Position numbers and translations under genes: made by a program. The notes under the pieces were generated by a model. It had not been told where the DNA came from. It saw nothing but the letters and a program-made list of their open reading frames with translations, and ran no database searches. DNA of 64,000 nucleotides from Pyropia haitanensis. Taxonomy: Eukaryota > Rhodophyta > Bangiophyceae > Bangiales > Bangiaceae. The stretch covers positions 3,173,804 to 3,237,803 of the forward strand of contig SDUX01000005.1 of the NCBI GenBank assembly GCA_008729055.1. Direction: 5' to 3'. Below, piece after piece: positions 1-9,342 of this stretch (positions within the stretch are counted from its first letter, which is position 1; the number at the start of each line of letters is the position of its first letter).

Positions 1-1
1 C

Positions 2-646
2 CGGGAAGACGCGCTCGCGCACTACGACGCGCTCCACGAGTTTGTCGCCGCCGTCCTCGGCGAGTACTACACGTGCGACGCGGACGTGGTCGGAGACGCG
101 GAGCTCGCCGCGTGGGCGGCGGATATGGCGGCGCCCGCGCCCGCGGGGGCGGGCGTGCGGGGCTTTGGGGAGCCCCGCCCCGACGGCACCGTCGAGGAAG
201 GCACCGTCCGGTCGGTGGGGTACCTCGTCTCGGCGGTGACGCTGCTCATCTGGACCGCGTCGGCGCAGCACGCGGCGGTCAACTTCCCGCAGGTGGACCT
301 CATGGCCTGCGCCGCGGCCTACCCGCTGGCCGTCCGCGCGGGCGCGCCCGCCCCCGGCACGGGCCGGCCCATCACGGACTGGCTGCCGCCGCTGCGGGTG
401 GCGGCGCGGCAGCTCTTCCTCGGCGCCTTCCTCGGCGGCCTCGTCCACTTGCCGCTCGGCACCTACCCGCCGACGCCCCTGCCGGGCGGCTGGTTCCGCT
501 CCGCGGCCAGCGCCCGCGCCGTCGCCGCCCTCCGTCGCCGCCTCGCCGCCATTGACGCGCGCATCGTCGCCCGCGAGGCGGCCGAGGAGGTATACCGGTA
601 CGACTACTTGCGGCCGGCGCGGGTGCCGCGCTCTATCAACATCTGA
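2..646 (+). CDS. Lipoxygenase, C-terminal part (5' end outside window)
   Basis: This is the last 214 codons of a gene that enters the window already open; the frame runs from base 2 to the TGA at 644-646. Lipoxygenases are non-haem iron dioxygenases that make fatty-acid hydroperoxides, the entry point to oxylipins. The piece WTASAQHAAVN holds the His and Asn iron ligands in the spacing H-A-A-V-N that corresponds to His690/Asn694 of soybean LOX-1. The protein ends VPRSINI, supplying the free C-terminal Ile carboxylate that is the last iron ligand. Upstream residues (the remaining two His ligands) lie outside the window. The C-terminal stretch before it (LAAIDARIVAREAAEE) matches the usual final helix. 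No intron is seen in this part. The family assignment is firm; the substrate and position specificity cannot be read. Confidence 0.9.
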   Translation, partial: REDALAHYDALHEFVAAVLGEYYTCDADVVGDAELAAWAADMAAPAPAGAGVRGFGEPRPDGTVEEGTVRSVGYLVSAVTLLIWTASAQHAAVNFPQVDLMACAAAYPLAVRAGAPAPGTGRPITDWLPPLRVAARQLFLGAFLGGLVHLPLGTYPPTPLPGGWFRSAASARAVAALRRRLAAIDARIVAREAAEEVYRYDYLRPARVPRSINI

Positions 647-1011
647 CGGGAGGCCACTGGAGGCGTGGCGGAGGGAGGGAGGGGGGGGGGGGGGGTGGGG
701 GGAGGGGGGAAGACGAGGCGCGGCCTGAGGCAGGTTGCGCTTTCTCGAGCGGGAATCGCACAGGGGGTGGTGGGGAGGTAGAGACTGGTGCGCGAGGCTG
801 TGGGAAGCCTCCCGCCCCGTCCAGGTCAACAGAAGCGCTCGCCCCTCGCCGCACGTCCACGGGCCTTTGAGGGATTACCCCACCCGCCCCCACCATCCGT
901 GCGCCGTTCCGCGCCGGCGACCGACCACGGTGGGCAAAATCTCCCCCCGCCCCCCCTGCTCGTCCTCCAACCCTCCCCAACTCGCGCCATGCCACCAACT
1001 AAGGATGGCAC
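647..1011. other. Intergenic, G-run rich
   Basis: No gene is visible. Bases about 671-711 are almost pure G/A with a G run of more than ten, a tract that could form a G-quadruplex on the plus strand. The rest is C-rich with no convincing ORF. Confidence 0.5.
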
Positions 1012-1685
1012 TTAACGATCGTTAAGAAACACCTTACCGAGTTAACGATCGTTTAACGACTTTAACGATGTCGTTTAACGACTTTAACGACCCACCTTAC
1101 CGACGTATTTGTTAACTACTTACATTGTACTCCGAAAACGAGTTTGTCACTTGCAGTCCGCAGGTGGGGGACCATCTTGTCTGCGGCCGTGCACCGGCGC
1201 GGCGGGCGGTACAACCGGCAGCTTGGAGAGGGCGGCCTCGTCCCCATCGCACGCCTCCGCGTCCCGCAGCTACTGTTGGTGAGCTGCCTCGCAGGCGCGG
1301 CAGAAGGCAACCCAATAGTTGGTCGCCTTTCCATCGCCGTCCAGCACGTGGTCGCTAGTTTCGCGAAAGGCAGCCCACAGGTCCATCTAGCTGCTCAGAG
1401 GCGCCCGGAAGCGACGACAAGGAAGAGTAGTGGTGCAGCCTGCGCCGGTGGTCTCGTCGGTCGCAGGAGCGCGCGGAGGGCAGCCGCGAAGTCAGCAATC
1501 CGGACCCTCAAGTCTTGGACTGAGCGCGCATGTGGCACCGTCCTCCAGAATTGCACAGCCCGACATGTAAATACACATGCGCCGGGAATTAACGACTTTA
1601 ACGAGTTTTCGTCCCTGGACCTTAACGATTTAACGATCGTTATAACGATCGTTTAACGACTTTCGTTTAACGACTTTTCTTAACG
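1012..1685. mobile_element. Putative non-autonomous element with clustered TTAACGA motifs at both ends
   Basis: About 90 bases at 1012-1103 and about 100 bases at 1590-1685 are packed with TTAACGA and its complement, including the perfect palindrome TTAACGATCGTTAA. The outer ends read CGTTAAGAAA on the left and TTTCTTAACG on the right, which is an inverted pair. The 480 bases between are GC-rich and unlike the two ends. Dense terminal or subterminal motif clusters in opposite orientation are typical of short non-autonomous DNA transposons. No transposase and no clear target duplication is seen. An alternative reading is a protein-binding or replication-related motif array. Confidence 0.4.
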
Positions 1686-1783
1686 TCTGACAACCTTACA
1701 CCAACCACTCCTCAGTGTCAACGCCACCGATACCACCTGGATAGTGCTGAGGACCGGTAGGTGCCCCGCAAGCCCGCCATCTG

Positions 1784-2272
1784 AGGGCAACCCGAACGAT
1801 GCCAGCCAACGGGTCTGAAATGGTTAAATGAAACCGCTACGTGGGAAGCATCTATTGGTCCGCAACCGGTTGGCCAACGGCCAGCCAACGGAGAAAGGAA
1901 TGAGATGGAAACAGGGGGCTACTATCCGAGTATCTGTCGCAATCCGGTTTGATTGGGCATAATCTGAATTTAAGCGAATCGCCGCTTGTCAAGCATCTGA
2001 CCAATCACAGCACGCCGCCCGTTGGCCCATGGGCCAACGGAGGGGCCAACCGAGCCACCGTTGGCCCTTGCGTTGGCCCATGGGCCAACCGCGGCGCGCC
2101 GAATTTTCCGTAAGTACATTCGCGATTCAAGTCACATCTGGGGCCGTTGGCCCCCGTTGACATTGGTCGTCAGGCGTTCGCAACCCGTTCCGGGCCATCC
2201 GAGACACGTGGACGCCATATTTTGCAACGTGGAGCAAATTTTGGCGTTGGCTGGCATTGTTCGGGTTGCCCT
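1784..2272. mobile_element. 489-bp MITE with 28-bp terminal inverted repeats (hAT-like)
   Basis: The left end AGGGCAACCCGAAC followed by GATGCCAGCCAACG is matched by the complement of the right end with a single mismatch over 28 bases. The interior carries many copies of GTTGGC/GCCAAC, including two perfect copies of the 18-bp palindrome GTTGGCCCATGGGCCAAC at 2021-2038 and 2072-2089, which look like subterminal transposase sites. hAT termini commonly begin (C)AGGG. No ORF is present, and an 8-bp target duplication is not recognisable. The element ends 167 bases beyond the UMP1 stop codon. Confidence 0.6.
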
Positions 2273-2439
2273 GAGGAGGGTGTGGGGGGACGGGCGCTAG
2301 CTGGAGAGGCAAGTGGCTGAGGGGTTGGGGGGGAAGGGGGCGAGGCAGGCACGGGTGTGAACACGAGAATGGTAGAGCAAGCCGGGTACAAAAAGCCAAG
2401 GGTATACACACACCCGCTCACACCCTCGCGACCAGTGAC

Positions 2440-3230
2440 CTAAAATGGACGCGGCATGGTCATCCCCAGCTTGGCCTCCATCACCGAGTGCAGCTCCCGG
2501 GGCGCGTCCACCCCCTCGGCCGGGTCGCCGAGGACGTCCTCAAACGTCAGCTTTTGGTCCCGACCAGACAGGGACTCGAGGCCGACAAACTCAGACCGCA
2601 GGCTACCCAGGCGGTGAAACTGGCCAAGAATGCGCTCCTCCATCATCATCGACAGCGGCAGCGCGGCACCATGCGTGGCTGCCAGCATTTGCCGCTCCGT
2701 GTTGACCGCGTTAATGAACCACTGCACGTGCCAACGAGCCGTAGAAAAGAGGATGAGACAACAAGAAGGATTGCCAAAGCGGTTCCAGAAAGGGATAGAA
2801 AACAAGAAACCAGTACACAAGCGGTGCACACGCAAAGAGCAAGTGTAGCCCCAGGAAGAAGTGGCGAAGGAGCGGCCGATAATGTTGTGCGCAAGGACTC
2901 GTCCGTCAGCTGGCCATGCTCCAATCGCAAAGGATTCGAGCAAGGCACAGTCCACGACGTCCGTACGCAGAGCACCTCACAATCCATGATGCGCCACGGA
3001 CAACACCCAAGGGCGGAAGCTGAGAGAAGGTAGCAGTCGCGACGGGAGACAGAAACGGACCAGGACCACAACAACCAGCAGTACGCAACTGAGACGTAAC
3101 GCACCTTGTCTTGGATCTCCTTGACAGGGTGCAGCACGCTGGCATCCGCAGCTACAGACGCGTGCCCATCGCGAAGCACGTCACAGTTGGTGGCAAGGGG
3201 GACGCTCTTCTCCATTGGAAGCCGCTCCAT
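2440..3230 (-). CDS. UMP1: Proteasome maturation factor UMP1/POMP
   Basis: Two exons join as complement(3105-3230, 2440-2721), giving 135 aa, close to the usual 140. The 383-base intron starts GTGCGT and ends GTGCAG, phase 0. UMP1 is the short-lived chaperone that sits inside half-proteasomes, coordinates beta-subunit entry and is the first substrate of the finished 20S particle. Visible family marks are VLHPVKEIQDK in exon 1 (the HPLE block), AALPLSMMMEERILGQFHRL, and GLESLSGRDQKLTFEDVLGD near the C-terminus, ending in EAKLGM. The ATG at 3228-3230 is chosen because a second in-frame ATG five codons later would drop little and the upstream reading has no ATG. A longer N-terminus from another exon cannot be excluded. 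It lies 6-10 kb from two PSMA3 copies, another proteasome gene. Confidence 0.88.
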
Positions 3231-3658
3231 TGAACCTTGCTCGGAGAAAGCGACCAGCGTCGCCGGTATCAACACCGCAGACGCTGCACGTTGACACAGG
3301 AGCAGCACGAGCGAAGGTGGCGGAGGCGGCGGGAAGGCAGGCGAGAGTCGAGTGGCGGGGGGGACACACGATGATCGCCTTGGTGGCAGTCGTTGCTGTC
3401 GCAGACTGCTGGCTGACAAGTGCCTCACCTGTGGACAGCAAGCCGGACAGCAAGTCCGCACAGGTATGATTGTGAAAATAAGTAGCACCCCACAGGTCTT
3501 TCAGTTATAGAACGAAGCACCTTCCCAAAGTGTACACGGGCAACTGTCGAAGCACGAGACGTCAGACACGAGCCAACAACAGTAAATACAACTGGTCATT
3601 AAACAACAAACCCAACGCCCCCCCCCCAACGCATGCGTTGCTACAGCTCCGTACACCT
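3231..3658. other. Intergenic between UMP1 and rhomboid gene
   Basis: This lies upstream of UMP1 and downstream of the rhomboid gene, both on the minus strand. It contains no supported ORF. An AT-richer stretch (about 3560-3620) ends in a C run near 3620. Confidence 0.4.
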
Positions 3659-4771
3659 CTAGTCAGCGACTGTGTGGGGTTGGCGGTGACGGAGCCCACC
3701 TGCTCCCCTGGACACTTCTGCGGTCGCCGGAGTTTCCTCCTCACGGGCACTATCCTCCCTTGCCCATTCCCCGGCGGCGCCATCGCCCAACCCCCCACCA
3801 CCGGAGTTATCGACGCCCTCTCCCTCCGTAGTGGCCACCTGTAGCGCCGTCCCCCCCCTTCTTTGTACCACCCCAGCCCTCCACCGTGACGCTGCCACAA
3901 TCAGCGCGCGGCCTCCCAACACCCCAGCCGCCACCACCCACCCCGCCCCAATCCCCGCCGCGTGGCCGACGGCGCTAGCCCGCGGGTGCACCGCCGACAA
4001 CAGCGCCGCCTCAATGATGGGTGCCGCCCAGACGGGCACGCGCACCGCCGGCAGGCCCGGTGCGACGCGGCCGCCGCCCACCAAGCGCATGCCCGCCGCG
4101 GCCCCGCGACGTCCCGGCCGCGTCACCAACGCCGCCGCGTCGCCCAACACGCGCACGCCAAACAAAACCCCCGAAGCGCCCACAATGCATGCGCGGCCCG
4201 CCGCGGGGGCCACGCCCACCGCCGCTACCGCCGCGGCCAACAGCACGGTCAGGCCGTGCGCAACGACGGCGAGGACGAAGAGCAGAGCCGCCGTTCCGAC
4301 GGGCCCCGCCGCCGCCTCGACGGGGGGCAGCCACGCAGCGGCGGCCGCCACATTGTACAGCACATGCGCGGCGTCTGCGTGGGCAACGACGCTGCCAACA
4401 ACACGGCGGGAGGTGAGGCGGCGCGCGGCCAGCGTCGCCGACGGCCGGATACACACGGCCGCCGTCGACAGCCGCAGGGGCGGGAGCAGCCACACCCCCA
4501 CGGCGCCACGGGCGAGGTGAATGACCAGCAGAATGGCAAGCAGGGCGGCCGTCACAGGCGGCAGCCGCCGCCGCCGCCCTGACCACAAGTCGCCCACCAG
4601 GTGCGCGACCAGGCACGCCGCGTGGGCGGTGCGTAGCGTCGTGACAGCCCCCCGATGTCGACGGGCGCCCCGGCGGTTGAGCACCCGGACATCACGGCGC
4701 GCGATGTGGACGAGATGGCGGAGGAAGCGCCGGGCGCGAAGGAGGCGACTCACCGCCACGCCACGGCGCAT
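3659..4771 (-). CDS. Rhomboid intramembrane serine protease
   Basis: A 370-aa, intronless, multi-membrane-span protein read from the ATG at 4769-4771; an upstream in-frame GTG extension of 80 codons is low complexity and not used. Rhomboids cut transmembrane proteins within the membrane using a Ser-His dyad. The bacterial GlpG signature is present in order: H131-x4-H136-x3-N140 (HADAAHVLYN) in the second core helix, GASG at 198-201 with Ser200 as nucleophile in helix 4, and His270 in SAVGHAAGIGAGW in helix 6. Hydrophobic segments flank each. The N-terminal 60 residues are Arg-rich and could be an organelle-targeting or cytosolic extension. The C-terminal 90 residues are Gly/Glu-rich and probably soluble. 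Catalytic residues are all intact. Which membrane it occupies is not shown. Confidence 0.82.
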   Translation of the reverse strand: MRRGVAVSRLLRARRFLRHLVHIARRDVRVLNRRGARRHRGAVTTLRTAHAACLVAHLVGDLWSGRRRRLPPVTAALLAILLVIHLARGAVGVWLLPPLRLSTAAVCIRPSATLAARRLTSRRVVGSVVAHADAAHVLYNVAAAAAWLPPVEAAAGPVGTAALLFVLAVVAHGLTVLLAAAVAAVGVAPAAGRACIVGASGVLFGVRVLGDAAALVTRPGRRGAAAGMRLVGGGRVAPGLPAVRVPVWAAPIIEAALLSAVHPRASAVGHAAGIGAGWVVAAGVLGGRALIVAASRWRAGVVQRRGGTALQVATTEGEGVDNSGGGGLGDGAAGEWAREDSAREEETPATAEVSRGAGGLRHRQPHTVAD

Positions 4772-6370
4772 GGCCAGCACTACAGACGGGAACAAGGGAA
4801 CACGAGGGTTGGCGGGGGAGGAGTGGGGGGGAAGCTTGCTCGGCCATCCACGAAACGGAAGACGGGCCGGGGGACACGGGCCGGGTATGGAGAGCGGCGC
4901 GGCAGAGCCCCGCCCGGACGGGGAGCCAGCAGCAACTGGACGGGAAGGGCCACCGGCTGGCGGCACGTTCGGAGCAATCAGCGGCAGGGAAAGTGAAGCG
5001 GACCACGCCACTCAACGCAGCATCCCGCTCCCGCCAAGGCACCGCTGCGACAGGCCCTCCCCGGTCCGTGGCTGTTGAGTGGGATGGCGATGACGGTGGT
5101 CCCCACGGACGCCTGGCCTCGGGGTGGGACGAAGGGTACACGTGTGCCACCGCCCAGCTGGGTCGCCCGCTGTCCCGCTGTTTCGTCGCCTCTCCGCGGT
5201 TGGCACACCGGGTGGAATGGATCCCGTCCAAGAAGAGTGGTGGCCAAAGAAGTTCCCCCAAGCAACTTCTCTTTCAAAGCGGCGCCTCGTCGCGGTCGCC
5301 CCCAAAGACGCACGGTGTGGAAAGAAGCCAGCTTTGCCGGTGGCCCGCTCAGGACAGGCGGGCCACTCGGCCGCCGCGAGGGCCACCGTGTGACCTGCGG
5401 GCGGGGTCCGAGCTGTCAGCGAATGTGGAACCCCCTGGCGCGCCGCGGCACCCGCGGCGTGCAACGTCGCGGCCACGACGGGGGGGGGGGGGGGGCGGGT
5501 CCCGTGCCCGGGCGACCGCGAGCGGCGCGCAACGCCACAGCCGCCGTTGCCGACCCCGTTCACGCAGGTATCAAAGAGCCTGTCGCGTCACCGTAGGGGC
5601 GCTGCGACGCGATCGCGGTACGTATCGCGTGGCTCGGCGGGTTCCCCGCCCCCATTTACCCCCCCGCCCACGATGGATGATGGGATGCCCACCACCACCC
5701 ACGCCCGCCCATATGGGACTTGCCGCACCACGGTGGCGAGTGCCCGCGCAGGGCTCCCGCCGGCGCCGTCCCGGCCGGGCAGGGCATCTACGCGGCCGCA
5801 CGGCGACAGCCCACCGCCTCGTCGCGAGTCCGCCGCCCCCCTCGTCCCCGCTCATCTCATGTCTCGGTTTCCCGCGCCCACACTGCGAGGCGGGGCCGGT
5901 GGGGGAGGGAGGAGGGCGGATGGCTCCCACCTGCTCCACTGTCGCTGGACTGGCCATCGCGGGATGAGCGACTGCTGCTTCCTCGTCTCTCCTGAGGAGT
6001 GCTGCGAAAGGCAACGGCCAAACGGGTGTCAACAGGTGCCCCCTGAGCGCCACGCGCCAGACACGTGCACGACGGCGGGGGGGACGGCGCTCCCTGGCCG
6101 GTGTAGTCCCCATGCAGTGGCCATCGCTCCTGGGTGCGTATATTGATTGCAGCGCCGTCGTCCTGCGGCACTCAGAGAGCGTCGCGCCAAGCATCCTGCT
6201 CCTTATCCACCGCGCGCGGTTCCGGCAATCACCCGCGACGACCCGTATTTCTTTCAACGCGCGACGTCCTGTGCTTGTGCTGCCGCGGCCAGCTGTTGGT
6301 TTCCTCGCCACATGCAGGTGTGCCCGACTCTGGGTTGCTGAACGAGCGACACTCCCCCTCTTCTGGCGTG
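4772..6370. other. Intergenic, divergent promoter region
   Basis: About 1.6 kb lies between the rhomboid gene (minus) and the membrane-protein gene (plus). Many overlapping open frames exist because the DNA is GC-rich, but none has a recognisable domain, coherent composition or a better claim than the others. A G run lies at 5480-5493. The region presumably holds both promoters and 5' leaders. Confidence 0.4.
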
Positions 6371-7599
6371 ATGGTGGCTACCGTCCGGCGCCCCCGACGC
6401 CTATGGTGGCCTGCTGCTCTGCTCTCGGCGGTGGTCATCCCCCCCGGCCAACTCCCTTTAGTCGCGGCGCAAACGCCTCCGCTCCTCGGCGACGGAACGG
6501 TCTCCATCTCGACCGCCCCCTACACCCTCCATGCCACCGTCAACGGGTCCGCACCCCCCCCCCGCTGGTGGTCGTGCCCCTCCCAGTGGAAGTGGGCGTC
6601 CATGACGTCCACCTCAGCGCTTGGCGCTACCGACCTGCCCGCCCTGGCTGCCACCGCGGCCCATGTGGGCGGGGACCCAGCGGCGTGTCACCCAGACCAC
6701 ACCCTGCCGGTCTACACTGGCTCGGGGGTGGCCCTGTACGGTCGTGGATGGCAACGGCGTCGGCACAGCGAGGCCGCCGCGTATGCGCTTGCGCACACCA
6801 TCACCCGGCACGACCCGGCGCGTGGTTTTGCTATTCCAGAGTACGCGTATTCGTGTGGCGGCGGGCGGCTGCTGCTGGGTGCGGACTCGCTGCTGCTGTT
6901 CGTGGTTGCCCCCTCCGAGGAGGACCTGGAAGCATTGGTCGCCACCCGACCGGGGGCGGCAGACTATTATGCGGGCGTCTCCCCGGGCACGCCAGTGCTG
7001 CTGTATGTCCACGGGGAGCACCCGCGCCGTGACCCCGTTTGCGTCTACGTGGCTGGTGGTCAAGGCGAGGGGAGTAACGGCGGGGGGGGGGGGGGGGCGT
7101 TGCGTCCCCGACGTCGACCGCACCGTCCACCGGCAATGACTCGGAGAGTGGCGCCGGTGGCGGCGGCGTCGTCAGAGGTCCTAGCGGCGGGACGGGCAGG
7201 TCGTCTCGTGGCCTGTCAGCCATCAGCGTGGTGGCCGTCGCCGCGGGCGCGACGCTAATGGGCGCCGCCGTGGGGGCGGGTGCGGCGACGGCGCGGTTCA
7301 AGCTCCCCCGCAAGAAGGAGCGGCCTGACCGTTCGTGGGCCTCGGCTATTGGCGGAGGCGTTCTGCGAGCGGGTCTGGGGGCCTCTGGGGGTGGCCTGGA
7401 CGGGGATGTTTCCGGGACTCGCCTGGGCACGGTGTCGGACGCGTCGGGCTCGACGGCTACCCCGTCAGAGCTCGCACCATCGCCTTCGGCGCTCGACCAG
7501 TGGAAGCCAGAGGGTCGGGAGGACGGGCTGGCGGATATCGTGCCACCAGAGAGCCGCTACAGTGTGGAGCCGGTGTCTGGACCGCTGCCGAAAGCGTAG
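6371..7599 (+). pseudogene. Secreted/type I membrane protein, frame broken at a poly-G run
   Basis: The ATG at 6371 opens a signal-peptide-like start (basic MVATVRRPRRLWW, then a hydrophobic stretch ending LVAAQT). An ectodomain with scattered Cys follows to about 7080 in frame 2. At the G run 7082-7097 the coding sense moves to frame 1. There a Ser/Thr/Gly linker (VASPTSTAPSTGNDSES) leads into a hydrophobic span (SVVAVAAGATLMGAAVGAG), a basic stop-transfer KLPRKKER and a tail of about 100 residues ending at the TAG 7597-7599. A second C run near 6552-6563 may also disturb the frame. This may be a sequencing or homopolymer-length error, a real polymorphism or a true lesion. No known family was recognised. 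Topology is predicted: outside ectodomain, one span, cytosolic tail. Confidence 0.5.
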
Positions 7600-8151
7600 G
7601 TGAGGACGGGTCGGGCGGTTTGAGTGGGGAACGCGGAGTAAAACACCAAGGGAGCAAGCAACCAGAGAGTCCCTCGACAACTCAGCGACTATGTTTCGCA
7701 GCAAAACAATGGGAAGCCTCTATAGCCTGGCCGGCTGGACCCTCCTCGTCCTGGTCCATCCACGTCCTTCCGTCGCCCAACCTGTGATGGTGCTCCACGC
7801 GTCCGTGAGCTTCAGGTCATCCCGAAGAATCTATTTATTGGAGAAAATACATACATATGTCATGCTAGAAAGACAGGGTGTCTCGCTTTATCGGAACTGT
7901 ATTGCAATTGTTCTTGTAGCACCCCATTCAATTCTCTATGCAATGGACGACACGTGTCGCAGACTCGAGCGGGGCGCGATTCCTCGCCCACGGTCACCGT
8001 CGTGACGACCGCGACGACCAGCACTGGATCCGCTGTATTGCGGCTCCTTTCACGCTGGGTATCCGCACCAAGACCTATCCCCTTCGTGCTGCGCGTGACG
8101 CAGCACCTTCTGGAGCGGCTTGCGCACCCTTGTTCATCCCCGTAAGTCATC
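7600..8151. other. Upstream region specific to RPL12 copy 1
   Basis: No gene is seen. The last 300 bases are the leader and promoter of the first RPL12 copy. They have no resemblance to the sequence upstream of the second copy. No convincing TATA box is visible close to the ATG. Confidence 0.4.
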
Positions 8152-8667
8152 ATGCCTCCCAAGTTTGACCCGACCGCGGTGACCGAGATCTTTGTGCGCA
8201 CCACCGGCGGGGAGGTGGGCGCCGTGGCGTCGCTGGCGCCCAAGATTGGCCCCCTGGGGCTGTCGCCGAAGAAGATTGGCGACCAGCTGGCAAAGGCCAC
8301 CAAGGACTGGAAGGGTCTGCGGGTGATGTGCAAGCTGACGGTGGTGAACCGGCAGGCGACGGTGACGGTGGTGCCGTCGGCGGCGTCGATGATCATCAAG
8401 GCGCTCAAGGAGCCGGAGCGCGACCGGAAAAAGGTGAAGAACATTTCGCACGACGGGAATTTGACGATGGATGCGATCATTGAGGTGGCGAAGAACACGC
8501 GCAGGCGGTCAATGGCGGTGAAGATGGAGGGGACGGTGAAGGAGGTGCTGGGGACGGCTCAATCCGTCGGCTGCACCGTCGACGGCCAGGCGCCGCACGA
8601 CATCATTGAGGCGATTGACGCTGGGGAGGTGGAGGTGGAGGACTATGAGGCGCCAGCAGAGGAGTAG
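8152..8667 (+). CDS. RPL12: 60S ribosomal protein L12 (uL11), copy 1
   Basis: A 171-aa single-exon gene. uL11 binds the GTPase-associated centre of 28S rRNA and anchors the P-stalk at the factor-binding site of the large ribosomal subunit. The opening [16 protein letters not shown], the block [20 protein letters not shown] with its conserved glycine/proline pattern, and [12 protein letters not shown] near the C-terminus are diagnostic. Length is close to the usual 165. The protein is identical to that of copy 2 at 13676-14191. Homology between the two copies begins at the ATG, so each copy has its own promoter. PSMA3 copy 1 follows in convergent orientation 675 bases downstream. Confidence 0.96.
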   Translation: MPPKFDPTAVTEIFVRTTGGEVGAVASLAPKIGPLGLSPKKIGDQLAKATKDWKGLRVMCKLTVVNRQATVTVVPSAASMIIKALKEPERDRKKVKNISHDGNLTMDAIIEVAKNTRRRSMAVKMEGTVKEVLGTAQSVGCTVDGQAPHDIIEAIDAGEVEVEDYEAPAEE

Positions 8668-9342
8668 GCGGCCGGCGGTGCTTGGGGGGGAGAAGAAAGC
8701 GGGGGGAGCTGCCTATCGATGGGGTGGCGGTGGGGGGGCGGCGCGGGCGTGCACGCGCGGGCCATGGACGGTCTTGGGGAGGAAGGGAGGCTGTGCAGGG
8801 TGCTGTGCCCGGTGCGCGGTCCGGGGCGCGGTCTCCAAGAGCTGTGCGCGTGTGCGGCTGTAGGGCGTAAAGGGCGTATCCGGGTACATGCGTTGGGCGG
8901 AGGTGATGGGTGCTTGTGGCTTTGTGACGTAACTGGCCGTGTGTGCCGGTACGCGGCGGCTCCGGGTGCGTCGCAGTCGCGACCTGATTCAGTAGGCCTC
9001 GCATGCCTATTTACCACCACCGCTGTGATGCTGGCTCGTCACCAAATAATGCGGCCTGCGGCCTGCATGGGGGTTCGTGGGTTTGTGCGAGCCTTGCTGT
9101 TGCCGTGCTGCATAGGGAGCGAACGTCTACCGGGCGCCACACTCGGCGTGTGACGTGCAGCGCGGGGCGCGCACGTTGCCGTCTCTGGGACTGTCACCAG
9201 GGGACAGACAGGAGTGCAACAAACCTCGTTGCCTGTACAGTCCCCCACAGCCCCCCATGTGTGCCCACACTCCTGACCAGCTTGTCAACAAAACACAAAA
9301 GAAAGGAACAAAAAAAATGTGCACCGCCCTGACACGGGCGCT
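8668..9342. other. Intergenic between convergent RPL12 and PSMA3, copy 1 arm
   Basis: 3' flanks of two convergent genes. Patches are shared with 13076-13675 in inverted orientation, but many substitutions and indels separate the two arms here, unlike the flanking genes. No gene is seen. Confidence 0.5.

Noticed and set aside
1144..1656. 170-codon plus-strand ORF between the TTAACGA clusters
   Set aside because: Starts without ATG support, runs into the repeat cluster and has no recognisable domain or coherent composition.
4993..6311. Several 180-320 codon ORFs on both strands in the rhomboid upstream region
   Set aside because: They overlap each other in different frames, are Arg/Pro-rich shadows of GC-rich DNA, and none has family features.
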